From WHSW01 sp963769945 (GTDB taxonomy: Bacteria; Actinomycetota; Thermoleophilia; Solirubrobacterales; 70-9), in NCBI GenBank assembly GCA_963769945.1, contig CAVYOA010000001.1, positions 155,941 through 219,940 of the forward strand: a stretch of DNA of 64,000 nt. Direction: 5' to 3'. The notes under the pieces were generated by a model. That model did no database searches and was not told the origin of the DNA. It saw nothing but the letters and a program-made list of their open reading frames with translations. The position numbers were made by a program, and so were the translations under genes. Of this stretch, positions 27,001-35,279 are shown piece after piece (the stretch's first letter is position 1; the number at the start of each line of letters is the position of its first letter).

Positions 27001-27563
27001 GTGAGCATCTCGGCCAGCACGAGCGAGGTCAGCGGCGTCACCTCCGAGGGCTTGAGCACAACCGCGTTACCCGCCGCGAGCGCCGGAATGCAGTCGCCGA
27101 AGGAGTTGTTGAGCGGGTAGTTCCAAGGCCCGATTACGCCGACGACCCCGAGCGGTGCGTAGCGTGTTGCGAGCTTGCGGCCACGAACGAACGGCGACGC
27201 CGACTCGATCTCCTCGTCGGCGAGATAGACGGGCGCCTGCTTGGCCCAGAACTCGAGCGCCGCGAGCCCATAGGAGAGCTCGGCGAACTGGGTTTCGTCG
27301 GCGGGACGGCCGGTCTCGGCGCAGATCGTCGTGACGACGCGCTCGGCGTTGGCAACGAGCCAGGCTCGTGCCGCCAGCAGTACCGCCGCACGCGCCTCGA
27401 AGCCGGCTTCGGCCCAGGCGGGCTGGGCTTCACGCGCCACCGCGACCATGGCACGGACCTGATCTGCGGAAAGCTCCGCAACGTTCGCGATCGTCTCGCC
27501 GGTCGCCGGGTTCTCAACCGCGATCTCGCTCACCGCAGCCTGTGAATCTCCCCCGTCGGGCAT
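24078..27563 (-). CDS. Aldehyde dehydrogenase - GMC long-chain alcohol oxidase fusion
   Basis: One uninterrupted 1161-aa protein. Residues about 10-480 are an aldehyde dehydrogenase: P-W-N-Y-P-L-N-N, F-T-G-S cofactor loop, L-E-L-G-G-K-D-P (general base) and N-S-G-Q-V-C-I-S (catalytic Cys). Residues about 500-620 match the helical leader of fatty alcohol oxidases (A-L-C-D-T-F-I-P). Residues about 650-1160 are a GMC flavoprotein: FAD motif V-V-G-S-G-A-G-G-G-V-I-A, G-G-G-T-T-I-N-W-T, and near the end A-H-Q-M-G-S-C-R-M-G and T-N-P-M-L-T. Together it could oxidise a long-chain alcohol to the aldehyde and then to the acid. No signal peptide or clear membrane helix is seen. A hydrolase follows by 4 nt. 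Confidence 0.9.
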   Translation of the reverse strand: MPDGGDSQAAVSEIAVENPATGETIANVAELSADQVRAMVAVAREAQPAWAEAGFEARAAVLLAARAWLVANAERVVTTICAETGRPADETQFAELSYGLAALEFWAKQAPVYLADEEIESASPFVRGRKLATRYAPLGVVGVIGPWNYPLNNSFGDCIPALAAGNAVVLKPSEVTPLTSLVLAEMLTDSGLPDGVFQVATGRGETGAALVDEVDFVMFTGSVATGKKVMAQAAQTLTPVSLELGGKDPMVILADADLERAANAAVSYGLNNSGQVCISVERIYVEEPVHDEFLERLTGKVESLRQGPPGAPGSVDIGAIIFPPQLDLIEAHVADAVDKGARIVTGGERGPEPGRFYRPTVLAGVDHSMLCMTEETFGPTLPVMAVRDAEQAIELANDGPYGLQASVWTRDEVRGEEIARRIEAGVACVNDAQVNYAALELPMGGWKASGLGSRHGPDGIRKYTKRQSLMITPGYAPSRDPHHFPYSAEVSKTVGETFALLATSTLFDDAQRAALTALCDTFIPALPTPAGDEAARGFWLSAASHAAVPEALEVALLQAQITDEQTIGLRALLDGLAEAGMSETTPLEIREQIVHGFGDQSPDALAGLTTIRGVAGSIFYALPDLGTGQNPTWATIGYPGPLSPPPERERPLRIRKPSAPQETIDADVCVVGSGAGGGVIAAELAAAGKSVVVLEAGGYFDDRDFDQYELAAYQRSYLNGGPFPTADGQVSIVAGAGIGGGTTINWTNCLRTHSWVREEWAREHGLEGLDGPDFDAHLDAVSERIMVNGECSDLSGPHERLRAACEKFGFDFSSILRNTDPEKYDPASAAYLGFGDQSGSKQSTAKTYLVDAQANGAEILAGCRAERVLVDNGRAAGVEAVWVDPEGDNGAVTRLTVNAPIVVVACGSIESPALLLRSQIGGPATGDFLRLHPTAAVTAYYDEPQNWNWGPPQAALSHEFEDTGDGHGFLLEGAQATTGLYAGALPWRSGADHKRRMRHWGDSASLISLVREQGHGRVVVDEAGTAVAQYPITDEVDIRNIRAGVEQLIRVHEAAGATEIVGSARKAPDWKHGDDLETFIGEVTSAPIQPREFLLFSAHQMGSCRMGRDPASSVANPWGELHDTPGVWIGDASAFPTASGTNPMLTIMALARRTAHAIAAG

Positions 27564-27586
27564 GCTCGCGAGTCTATAGGCGGGCC

Positions 27587-28558
27587 CTAGCGGGCTTTAT
27601 CGGAGAGGCGAGCGGGCCCGTCGCGATCGCCCTCGATCACCTCGGTGCCGGCAAAGCGATCGGCAAGCGAGCGCCGGCGGGCATCGAAGGGGATCAAGAC
27701 GAAGCCGGCGCCGAGGCTCAGCACCGAGAGCGCGGTCCCGATCAACCGCCGAAAAGCGCGGCGGGCACCGATCTTTCGCTCGCCACCAGCATCGAGTCGA
27801 ATCGAGAGCAGGCGCATGCCGATCGTCTGCCCGGCTAGAGCCCAGAAGGTGGTCAGGTAGACGGCGCCGGACACGACCCACAGCGTCCCGCCGAGCACGA
27901 GCCCGGCGGTCGTGGGGTCCTGGTCGTCGCCGATCACACCACCGATCGTGATCCCGAAGAGCGCGGAGATGCCGAGAAACGTCAGGTTGAGCAGGACCCC
28001 ATCGAGGAAGGCGCCGACGGTGCGGGTAAAGAGGCCAACGTGGACCTTGTCGGTCGCCGGCGGCGCCTTGCTGCCGAGCGTGCGGTCGAGGACGTGGGCG
28101 ATGGCGATGTCGACTCGGTCGGCGACCTCGCGGATCCCGCGCCCGATGTCCTCGATCAGGCCGCGGCCCTGAGAGGTGATCGCGGCGCGCACCTCGGGCG
28201 CCTCGGCGATGCGCTCGATCAGCCTCTGCACCTCGTCGGAGTCCAGCAGCTGGTCCCAGACGCGATCAACGAGCTGGGAGTCGAGCACCCTGACCGCGGC
28301 GCGCTCGACGGCGGGGCTGGTCAGCGTCCGCTCCAACGACTCTTGAGCGGCATCGCTCTCGAGCACGCGGATGATCGCCCGCTCGACAGCCGGGCTTTCG
28401 AGGGCGCGCACGATCGCCTCCTCGGTGGCCGATTCAACGGCGTCATCGATCCCGGTCGCGGCGGCGACGCGCTCGGCGCTGCGGGCGCCGATCCCGAGCA
28501 GGCGCGCCGGAAGCGGGGCGCGCCCGCGGCGCAGCGGCTGCTCGGGAGGCGAGCTCAC
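27587..28558 (-). CDS. RDD-family membrane protein with long helical N-terminal part
   Basis: A 323-aa protein. Residues about 1-160 are hydrophilic and largely helical with repeated short units (A-L-E-S-P-A-V-E-R-A, V-L-E-S-D-A-A-Q-E-S, L-T-S-P-A-V-E-R-A). The C-terminal part has the RDD domain with four hydrophobic helices and the family signature G-Q-T-I-G-M-R-L-L-S-I-R-L. GTG at 28558 is chosen over an upstream ATG that lies inside the divergent gene. RDD proteins are poorly understood; some are Na+(Li+)/H+ antiporters. It is divergent from the metallophosphoesterase across 81 bp. Confidence 0.82.
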   Translation of the reverse strand: MSSPPEQPLRRGRAPLPARLLGIGARSAERVAAATGIDDAVESATEEAIVRALESPAVERAIIRVLESDAAQESLERTLTSPAVERAAVRVLDSQLVDRVWDQLLDSDEVQRLIERIAEAPEVRAAITSQGRGLIEDIGRGIREVADRVDIAIAHVLDRTLGSKAPPATDKVHVGLFTRTVGAFLDGVLLNLTFLGISALFGITIGGVIGDDQDPTTAGLVLGGTLWVVSGAVYLTTFWALAGQTIGMRLLSIRLDAGGERKIGARRAFRRLIGTALSVLSLGAGFVLIPFDARRRSLADRFAGTEVIEGDRDGPARLSDKAR

Positions 28559-28639
28559 AGCACCATCGTCGCGTCCGCGACGGTCGGAACCGCTGGACGG
28601 TGAGTATCGACACCCGCAGGCGCCTGCGAGGATTGACCG

Positions 28640-29779
28640 ATGCGCACCGCGATTCTCTCCGACCTTCATCTCGGCGCCGGCGGGGGCGGTGACCTGCTGC
28701 GCCGCGACGCCTTTCGCGCACCGCTGTTCGAGGCGCTCGAGCCAAGCGACCGTGTCGTCTTGCTCGGCGACCTGATCGAGCTTCGCGACCGCCCGATCGA
28801 TCAAGCGTTTGCGCTGGCGGAGCCGTTTCTGCGCGAGCTCACGGAGGTGATCTCCGACGGCGAGCTGATCATCGTCGCGGGCAATCACGACCATCACCTC
28901 GTCGAGCCGTGGCTGGAGCGCCGCCTGCTCGAGGGAGAACCGCCTCTCGGCCTCGAACAGCGCGTCGAGCCCGAGGCGACTCCCCTGGCGACGCTGGTAA
29001 ACGAACTCTCCGGCATCGCGATCGAGATCGCCTACCCGGGCGTGTGGCTACGCGACGACGTCTACGCGACGCACGGTCACTATCTCGACCGCCACCTCAC
29101 CGTGCCGACCTTCGAACGCCTTGCCGTCGCCGGAGTCGAGCGCCTGCTCGGCGTTCGCCCCAGCGGGCCCGACCCGCTCGAGCCTCCCGCCGACACTCCC
29201 GAAGAGCTGGCGGGACGAATCGACCCGATCACCTACGAGCACGCTCAATCTCCGGTATACGCCCTGCTGTTCGCGCTCGCTCAAGGCGCCGGCGGCGAAC
29301 GCGGCACAGGCAACCCTTCGATGCGGATCTGGAACGCCGTCGGAGCGGGTGACAGCGCCACAGCCAAACTTCGCGGCTGGCTGCTCGGCTCGGTCGCCGT
29401 GCCCGGCGCCGTCAGCCTCGCCAACCGCCTCGGGCTCGGGCCGGTGCGCTCAGACCTCTCGCCCGGCGCGATCACCCGTGCCGGGCTGGCGGCGATGCGC
29501 GAGGTGGTAGAGCGCCTCGGAATCGAGGCAAGACACGTGATCTTCGGTCACACCCATCGCCGCGGGCCGCTCGGCGATGAGCCCGGCTGGGCAGCCTCGG
29601 ACGGCGAGTGCTGTTTATGGAATACCGGCAGCTGGCTGCACTCGCCGACCATGCTCGCCAGCACGGCCTCACGAAGTCCTTACTGGCCGGGCACGATCTG
29701 TCTCGTCGGCGACGAAGGCGAGCCTGAGCTGCGACACCTGCTCGACGACCGCAGCCGCGACGAGCTCGCGACCCCGTAA
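28640..29779 (+). CDS. Calcineurin-like metallophosphoesterase
   Basis: A 379-aa protein with the five metal-binding blocks in order: L-S-D-L-H-L-G, L-L-G-D-L-I-E, A-G-N-H-D-H-H, T-H-G-H-Y and F-G-H-T-H-R-R. It therefore has a dinuclear metal site for phosphomonoester or diester hydrolysis. UDP-2,3-diacylglucosamine hydrolase (LpxH) shares the layout, but the extra insert (residues 165-260) and the actinobacterial setting argue against that role. Substrate unknown. The small membrane protein follows after 14 nt. Confidence 0.88.
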   Translation: MRTAILSDLHLGAGGGGDLLRRDAFRAPLFEALEPSDRVVLLGDLIELRDRPIDQAFALAEPFLRELTEVISDGELIIVAGNHDHHLVEPWLERRLLEGEPPLGLEQRVEPEATPLATLVNELSGIAIEIAYPGVWLRDDVYATHGHYLDRHLTVPTFERLAVAGVERLLGVRPSGPDPLEPPADTPEELAGRIDPITYEHAQSPVYALLFALAQGAGGERGTGNPSMRIWNAVGAGDSATAKLRGWLLGSVAVPGAVSLANRLGLGPVRSDLSPGAITRAGLAAMREVVERLGIEARHVIFGHTHRRGPLGDEPGWAASDGECCLWNTGSWLHSPTMLASTASRSPYWPGTICLVGDEGEPELRHLLDDRSRDELATP

Positions 29780-29793
29780 CTTCAGGCGCAGAC

Positions 29794-30222
29794 ATGAGCA
29801 CGCTTGCCAAGCTCAACCTGCTGCTGTTCGTAGCGCTGATCGCCCACACCATCGATCACGCGGTCAACCAACCTGCCCGCGACTTGCCGGTCACCGGCTC
29901 GATCGTCGCCGTAATCGGGTTTTCGATCGTCGCGCTTTCGACGGTGCTCGCGGTGATGGACCGGCCACAGGCGCCGGTCGCGGCGATCTTCTCCGGCCTG
30001 GCGACCGCGCTCGGGATCGTCGCGATCCACCTGGCGCCGTCTTGGTACTCGCAGGTCAGCGACCCTTACTGGGATTTTGCCGCGAACGCGATCTCCTGGG
30101 CCCTGCTGATCGCACCCCTGGCCGCCGCCGTGGCGCTGGTGGCAGCGGGCGTCCAGCTCCGACGTGGGCAGGCGCAAGCCAGACCGATGTCACATCCACC
30201 GATGGGCCATCGCCCGGCGTAG
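29794..30222 (+). CDS. Small hypothetical membrane protein
   Basis: A 142-aa protein with four predicted membrane helices (residues about 6-24, 34-54, 63-84, 100-122) and a short polar C-terminal tail. No family motif is recognised. It lies 14 nt after the metallophosphoesterase gene, so the two may be co-transcribed. Confidence 0.7.
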   Translation: MSTLAKLNLLLFVALIAHTIDHAVNQPARDLPVTGSIVAVIGFSIVALSTVLAVMDRPQAPVAAIFSGLATALGIVAIHLAPSWYSQVSDPYWDFAANAISWALLIAPLAAAVALVAAGVQLRRGQAQARPMSHPPMGHRPA

Positions 30223-30225
30223 AAT
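30220..30225 (+). promoter_or_regulatory. -10 element TAGAAT of a leaderless promoter
   Basis: TAGAAT fits the actinobacterial TANNNT -10 consensus and is followed by exactly 7 nt before the ATG at 30233, the usual spacing for leaderless transcripts. Confidence 0.5.
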
Positions 30226-30232
30226 GGGTCAA

Positions 30233-30982
30233 ATGAGCTCGAGCGCCGCCGAAGAGCTGACGATCGACGAGCTCGCGCGGCGAACGGGGATGACAGTGCG
30301 CAACATCCGCGCTCACCAGTCACGTGGCCTGCTCCCTCCTCCGGATGTTCGCGGCCGCACGGGCTTTTACGGCGCCATCCACGCGGCTCGCATCGAGCTC
30401 ATCCGCGAACTTCAGGCAGATGGCTTCAAGCTCGAGGCGATCAGCCGGCTGCTCGACAGCGCCGGCGGCTCGAGCGAGGAGGTGCTGCGCTTCACCCGCG
30501 CAGTCAAGGCGCCGTTCGAAGACGAGCAGCCGCAGATCGTCAGCGCCGACGAGCTCGCAGAGCGCTTCGCCGACGCCGGCGACAAGGCCGGGGAGATGCT
30601 TCGTCGCGCCGAGAAGCTGGGGATCATGCGTCCGATCGGCGACGGCAACTACGAGGAGCTGAGCCCGCGGCTGGGTCGTGCCAGCGAGGAGCTGCGGTCG
30701 CTGGGGATCCCAACCGAGACGGCGCTCGACATCGCCCGCGAGCTGCGAAAGCAGTCCGACGCGGTCGCCCGCACTTTCGTCGACCTCTTCATCAAGCAGA
30801 TCTGGAAGCCGTTCGAGGACGAGGGCCGCCCCGAGCACGATCTGCCCAAGGTGCGCGAGGCGCTCGAGCGCCTGCGCCCGCTCGCCTCCGATGCCCTATT
30901 GGCGATGTTCCAGCTGGCGATGACGGACGCGGTCGAGCACCGCATGGGCAAGGAGCTGGAACGGATGCAAAAGGGGCGGTGA
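30233..30982 (+). CDS. MerR-family transcriptional regulator
   Basis: A 249-aa regulator with an N-terminal MerR winged helix (I-D-E-L-A-R-R-T-G-M-T-V-R-N-I-R at residues about 13-28, then the G-L-L-P-P wing) and a long C-terminal helical domain of unknown ligand specificity. ATG at 30233 is chosen because a TAGAAT element lies 7 nt upstream (leaderless); an in-frame ATG at 30224 overlaps that element. There is no Cys cluster of the metal-sensing MerR type. It converges on a hydrolase gene. Confidence 0.85.
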   Translation: MSSSAAEELTIDELARRTGMTVRNIRAHQSRGLLPPPDVRGRTGFYGAIHAARIELIRELQADGFKLEAISRLLDSAGGSSEEVLRFTRAVKAPFEDEQPQIVSADELAERFADAGDKAGEMLRRAEKLGIMRPIGDGNYEELSPRLGRASEELRSLGIPTETALDIARELRKQSDAVARTFVDLFIKQIWKPFEDEGRPEHDLPKVREALERLRPLASDALLAMFQLAMTDAVEHRMGKELERMQKGR

Positions 30983-30989
30983 AAGCCCG

Positions 30990-31905
30990 CTAGGCAGCGA
31001 GCAGATCCCCGCCCGCGCGCTCGATCAACTGCTCGCGGATCTCGGTCGTGTCGATGTCCGCTGCCGCGGTGGTCTGCATCCACTCGCGCAGCAGGCCTGA
31101 AAACTCCTGCGGGCGCTCGAGCTGGGGGAAGTGCCCGACGTCATCGAAGACCTCGAAGCGGCTTCCGGGCATCGCCTTGTGGGCGGCGAGACCGTGCTCG
31201 ACGCGGGATGATCGGGTCGTTGGCGCCCCAGACGATCAGCGACGGCAGCGCATCGGCGAGATAGAGGCGATCCATGGCACTGACGCGCTGGCCGCCGGCG
31301 TCGAGTACGGCGCGCATCGTCTGGATGAAAGCGTGACGCGCGTCGGCGTCGTTGAGCGACGAGTACCCAACCGCGACCTCGGCTATATCGGGTCCGGTCT
31401 CGACCTTGAGCTTGCCCAGCAGCCGCCCGATCGCCTCCCCTGCCGACAGCACATGGGCATGGGCGAGCAGCGGCAGCACCAGCTCCGAGCCGGGCAGGGT
31501 GGCGGCGCGAAGGATCGGGTGCACCTCGCGTCCCAGGCCGCCGCTGGAGACGAGCGCGAGGCGCTCGCAGCGCTCGGGGAACTGGTAGGCGAACTGCATC
31601 GCGATGCCACCGCCGAGCGAGTGGCCGACAATGCTGGCGCGGTCGTGGCCGAGGGCGAGAAGAATGTCGCGCACGCCGCTTGCGTAGGCACCGAGCGAGT
31701 AGTCGCCGCGCGGCTTCGCGGACTCGCCGTGGCCGAGCAGATCGGGGGCGAGCACCGTGTAGGAGCTCTCGAGCTCGGAAAGCGCGTGCTCCCACTGTGC
31801 CGAGCGCCCCGTGATCCCGTGGATGAGAACGACGACGGGGCCCTCGCCTCCGTATCGAAAGCAGACGCGGTGTCCGTGAAGTTCGATTTCTTGTCTATTG
31901 GCCAT
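30990..31905 (-). CDS. Alpha/beta hydrolase, single frameshift
   Basis: About 304 aa. H-G-I-T-G-R is the oxyanion loop, G-H-S-L-G-G the nucleophile elbow (near residue 93), W-G-A-N-D the acid, and V-G-H-F-P-Q the His after a frame change near 31195 (expected P-V-E-H-G-L-A-A-H-K). It resembles C-C-bond or ester hydrolases of the MhpC/BphD style. The break removes the catalytic His from the main frame but looks like a one-base error. A TTACA-N8-TGTAA palindrome lies 31 bp upstream of its start. Confidence 0.82.
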
Positions 31906-31935
31906 GTTCGCTATCTACCCAGTCTCGCGTCGATG

Positions 31936-31953
31936 TTACATCTGCCGGTGTAA
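31936..31953. promoter_or_regulatory. Inverted repeat TTACA-N8-TGTAA
   Basis: A perfect 5-bp inverted repeat with an 8-bp spacer lies between the hydrolase start (31905, minus strand) and the end of the TetR gene. Its position upstream of the hydrolase suggests an operator for it; the cognate regulator is unknown. Confidence 0.35.
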
Positions 31954-31975
31954 AGGATGAGAAACCTGACCCCGT

Positions 31976-32623
31976 TTAGATTGCCGCTCGGGCGGCCCAG
32001 GCCATGCGTCCGAGCCTCTCCCCCAGGCTCGCGGGGGTCCAGTGCTCTGGGTCGCGCAGCAGCGTTCGCGCCCCGACTTCGGCGAGCCCCACGATCATCT
32101 GGCCGAGTAGCGTCGCGGACGCTTTCGCCTCCTCGCCCTCGAGCGAGGAGAAGCGCTCGACCCAGGTGCGGGCGATTGCCGTGGCGGCCTGCGCTTGGCG
32201 TTCGAGGCCGCGCTCGATTCGCGCCGCGACCGCCTCGTTCGAGCCGCCCTCGCCGAGAAAGACGACGCGATAGGTGGCCGGCGAGTCGGCGACGGCCCGC
32301 AAGAAAGCTTGGTAGCCACGGATCAGGGTGTCCTCGGGGTCGCCGGCGCCGCCGCTCGTCTCGAGCGCCTGCTGGGTTTCGCCGATGATCCGCTCCTCCT
32401 CGCGGTCGAGCATCGCGCTGAAGAGCTCGTCCTTGGAGGCATAACAGTCGTAGACGACGGGCTTCGAGACGCCGGCGGCCGCAGCGACCGCGGCCATTGA
32501 AGTCCCCTCGTAACCGTTTTCGAGAAAGAGCTTGTAGGCGGTGTCGAGCACCAGTGGCCGGCGCCGTTCGGGCCCGAGATGAGCGGCACGCTTCCGCGGC
32601 AGATGTGTCTTCGGTACCGACAT
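31976..32623 (-). CDS. TetR-family transcriptional regulator
   Basis: A 215-aa TetR regulator: N-terminal helix-turn-helix at residues about 25-70 (G-T-S-M-A-A-V-A-A-A-A-G-V-S-K-P-V-V-Y region) and a helical ligand domain. It is divergent from the acyl-CoA dehydrogenase gene, and the intergenic space holds two CTAC-N5-GTAG sites, so it likely represses itself and that gene, with an acyl-CoA-type ligand as a reasonable guess. Confidence 0.9.
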   Translation of the reverse strand: MSVPKTHLPRKRAAHLGPERRRPLVLDTAYKLFLENGYEGTSMAAVAAAAGVSKPVVYDCYASKDELFSAMLDREEERIIGETQQALETSGGAGDPEDTLIRGYQAFLRAVADSPATYRVVFLGEGGSNEAVAARIERGLERQAQAATAIARTWVERFSSLEGEEAKASATLLGQMIVGLAEVGARTLLRDPEHWTPASLGERLGRMAWAARAAI

Positions 32624-32625
32624 TC

Positions 32626-32658
32626 CTACTTATGGTAGCATTTTCCTACCCGCAGTAG
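32626..32658. promoter_or_regulatory. Tandem TetR operator candidates (two CTAC-N5-GTAG sites)
   Basis: CTAC-TTATG-GTAG (32626-32638) and CTAC-CCGCA-GTAG (32646-32658) are inverted repeats with centres 20 bp apart, about two helical turns. They begin 2 bp from the TetR start codon and end 33 bp before the acyl-CoA dehydrogenase ATG. Confidence 0.65.
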
Positions 32659-32691
32659 AAACCTAGCTCAACCTCGGAGGAACGAACAAGA

Positions 32692-33990
32692 ATGAACCCG
32701 ACTACAGCCGAAGCCAGCGACGTCGCCGAGGTCGAGGATCTGCTCGCCAGCGCCGAAGCGCCGGACTCCGACGACGCCCCCGCCTTCACGCTCGAGCTTT
32801 CCCAGGATCAAAAGGACATTCGCGACTGGGTTCACGGCTTCGCTGCCGACGTCGTCCGCCCCGCGGCCTCGGAGTGGGACGAGCGCGAGGAGACGCCCTG
32901 GCCCGTGATCCAGGAGGCCGCGAAGATCGGCCTCTACGGGTTCGAGGGCATCGCCCAGTTCTTTGCCGATCCTTCCGGTCTGCAGCTGCCGCTCGTCAAC
33001 GAGGAGCTGTTCTGGGGTGACGCCGGCATCGGCATGTCGATCATGGGCACCTCGCTCGCGGTCGCCGCGATCTTCGGCCAGGGAACCAACGAGCAGATCG
33101 GCGAATGGATCCCCCAATGCTTCGGCACCGAGTCCGATCCCGAGGTCGCCGCCTTCTGTGCCTCCGAGCCCGACGCCGGGTCCGACGTTTCGGCGATCCG
33201 CACCGTCGCCAAGTACGACGAGGCGTCCGACGAGTGGGTCCTCAACGGCCAGAAGGCGTGGGCGACCAACGGCGGCATCGCCAAGGTCCACGTCGTCATC
33301 GCGTCCGTCGATCGCGAGCTCGGCTCGCGCGGCCATGCGGCGTTCGTGATCCCGCCGGACACGAAGGGCTGCGAGCAGGGCACCAAGGTCAAAAAACACG
33401 GCCTGCGTGCCTCCCACACGGCCGACGTCCACCTCGACGACTGCCGCGTGCCCGGCGCCTGCCTGCTTGGCGGCAAGGAGAAGCTCGACGAGCGCCTCGC
33501 CCGCGTGCGCGAGGGCAAGAAGTCGAAATCGCAGGCGGCGATGCAGACGTTCGAGGCCTCGCGCCCGACGGTCGGCGCCCAGGCTGTCGGCATCGCCCGC
33601 GCCGCTTATGAGGTCGCGCTCGAGTACGCCAAGGAGCGAAACCAGTTCGGCAAGGCGATCATCGAGAACCAGGCGATCGCCTTCACCCTGGCCGACATGA
33701 AGATGGAGATCGACGCTTGTCGCCTGCTCGTCTGGCGCGCTGCATGGATGGGCCGCACCGGCCAGCGCTTCGACAACGCCGAGGGCTCGATGTCGAAGCT
33801 GAAGGCGGGCGAGACCGCGGTCTGGGTGACCGAGCGCGCGATGCAGATTCTCGGCGGCAACGGCTACACCCGCGAGTTCCCGGTCGAGCGCATGCACCGC
33901 GACGCGAAGATCTACGACATCTTCGAGGGCACGGCCGAAATTCAGCGGCTGGTCATCTCCCGAGCGATCTCGGGCGTCCACATCCGCTAG
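32692..33990 (+). CDS. Acyl-CoA dehydrogenase
   Basis: A 432-aa flavoprotein that introduces a 2,3-double bond into acyl-CoA thioesters. Family signatures: F-C-A-S-E-P-D-A-G-S-D-V (FAD/substrate loop), R-N-Q-F-G-K-A-I, Q-I-L-G-G-N-G-Y-T-R-E, and the catalytic base Glu in I-F-E-G-T-A-E-I-Q-R. An N-terminal 35-residue extension is acidic and extra to the usual fold. GGAGG is well placed before ATG at 32692. Regulation by the divergent TetR is likely. Chain length cannot be inferred. Confidence 0.93.
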   Translation: MNPTTAEASDVAEVEDLLASAEAPDSDDAPAFTLELSQDQKDIRDWVHGFAADVVRPAASEWDEREETPWPVIQEAAKIGLYGFEGIAQFFADPSGLQLPLVNEELFWGDAGIGMSIMGTSLAVAAIFGQGTNEQIGEWIPQCFGTESDPEVAAFCASEPDAGSDVSAIRTVAKYDEASDEWVLNGQKAWATNGGIAKVHVVIASVDRELGSRGHAAFVIPPDTKGCEQGTKVKKHGLRASHTADVHLDDCRVPGACLLGGKEKLDERLARVREGKKSKSQAAMQTFEASRPTVGAQAVGIARAAYEVALEYAKERNQFGKAIIENQAIAFTLADMKMEIDACRLLVWRAAWMGRTGQRFDNAEGSMSKLKAGETAVWVTERAMQILGGNGYTREFPVERMHRDAKIYDIFEGTAEIQRLVISRAISGVHIR

Positions 33991-34005
33991 ATCTGTTCGT
34001 CTAGC

Positions 34006-34729
34006 TCATGGCTGATTAGCGCACAAGACGACGACGTTGAAGTTGTCGGCCATTGCGTTCTTGTGGATCCGTCCCCTCCATGCCCCGGTGCCGAATGGGA
34101 AGCTCTCGACCATGTCGCTCTCCGGATCGACGTTGGCGGGACCCCCGGAGATCAGCCTGTCGCCCGGGAGGCAGCTGGTATCGATCGAGAACGTCCCGTC
34201 TCCAAGATCGGTGCCGGCGGCTGGCGCGGGATCGACCGTGTAGGTGGTGTCGGACATGAAGGAGAACTGAGTGAACCCGTTAAGCGCGGCCGCACTGGCC
34301 GCGCTCGGCACCTGTCCCAGCGTCGATTCATCGATGTCGCCACCGGTGAGCGTGTTGGCGGCCACCTTCGCCGAGGTCACCTTGTCGGCGCCGATCGTCG
34401 GGTTCGGGTAGGTGCCGGTGAGGTCGCCGCCGGCAGCGCCTGTCGGCGGGCCCAGGTTGAGCGTTGCTCTCGTTGATGTCGGCGCCCGAGAGGCTGTCGT
34501 CGATGACGTCGGAGCTGGCCACAGCCGCGCCGTCCTTGAGCCGGTTCGAGGTCAAGCTCTCCTTCTTCACGTCGGAATTCTTGATTGCCTGCTTGGCGAT
34601 GTCCTTCGACGAGTTGACCGCCGCCGCCATTGCCGTGCCTCCGGCGATGACGAGGAACACGGCTAGCGTCGACATCACGTTGGCGTAGGTGAAGTGGCGC
34701 TTGAGACCACCGTCTGCGCTGGCATTCAT
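34006..34729 (-). CDS. Secreted or anchored hypothetical protein with a GDLTGTYPNP motif, frameshifted
   Basis: About 240 aa: a membrane or signal helix at residues 15-38, a Lys/Ser-rich stretch (D-I-A-K-Q-A-I-K-N-S-D-V), the repeated G-A-D-I-N-E-S / G-G-D-I-D-E-S units, G-D-L-T-G-T-Y-P-N-P, then a C-terminal domain ending in V-V-L-C-A-N-Q-P. The frame changes near 34455. ATG at 34729 is supported by GGGAGG upstream. I associate such proteins with Thermoleophilia genomes; function unknown. Confidence 0.7.
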
Positions 34730-34829
34730 CGAGACCTCCCCTGGGTCGATGCGCAAGCCCGCGGCGGCGCCGCGGCGCTGCATTTCCGACCCTAACCCAG
34801 ATGCGCGAAATAGCAAGCGTGGCGAGGAA

Positions 34830-35279
34830 TCACGCGCTCTCCAACAACCTCCGCAAGCGCTCGAGTGAGCGCCGCGCCTCTCGCTTGCCGGGAGCCGCGG
34901 AGAGCAGACCGCCGGCCGCCTTGCCGAGCGCCCCTCCGGGAAGCTCGAACTCGTTGACGTAGTCGAAGCGGGTGCCACCGTCCTCCTCGTGAAGCTGGTA
35001 GCAGACGCGCGCCGTCGATCCGGCCGGGCCGTCGCCAACCCAGCGCGCGAGGCGAGGTTCGTCGGTTTCGGTCACGCACCACTCGACGTTGAAGCCCTTG
35101 CCGCCGAGGCGCAGACGCTGCTTGAAGCTGTCGCCCTCGGTCACCGGGCCAGGTTCGACGCCCTTGACCGAGTGATGGGCGGTGACCCAGAGCTCGAGCC
35201 GAGACGGGTCCATGATCGTGTCCCAGACCCGTTGCGGCTCCGCCCGCAAGACGATCGACTCGCGCACCGACTTCGCCAT
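34830..35279 (-). CDS. SRPBCC-fold protein (polyketide cyclase/START-like)
   Basis: A 149-aa single-domain protein: the start S-I-V-L-R-A-E-P-Q-R-V-W-D-T-I-M-D-P and the internal W-V-T-A-H-H and G-D-S-F-K-Q-R-L-R-L strands fit the helix-grip SRPBCC fold that binds hydrophobic ligands. Its ATG overlaps the stop of the SDR gene (TGATG), so it is the last gene of a three-gene operon. Confidence 0.85.
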   Translation of the reverse strand: MAKSVRESIVLRAEPQRVWDTIMDPSRLELWVTAHHSVKGVEPGPVTEGDSFKQRLRLGGKGFNVEWCVTETDEPRLARWVGDGPAGSTARVCYQLHEEDGGTRFDYVNEFELPGGALGKAAGGLLSAAPGKREARRSLERLRRLLESA

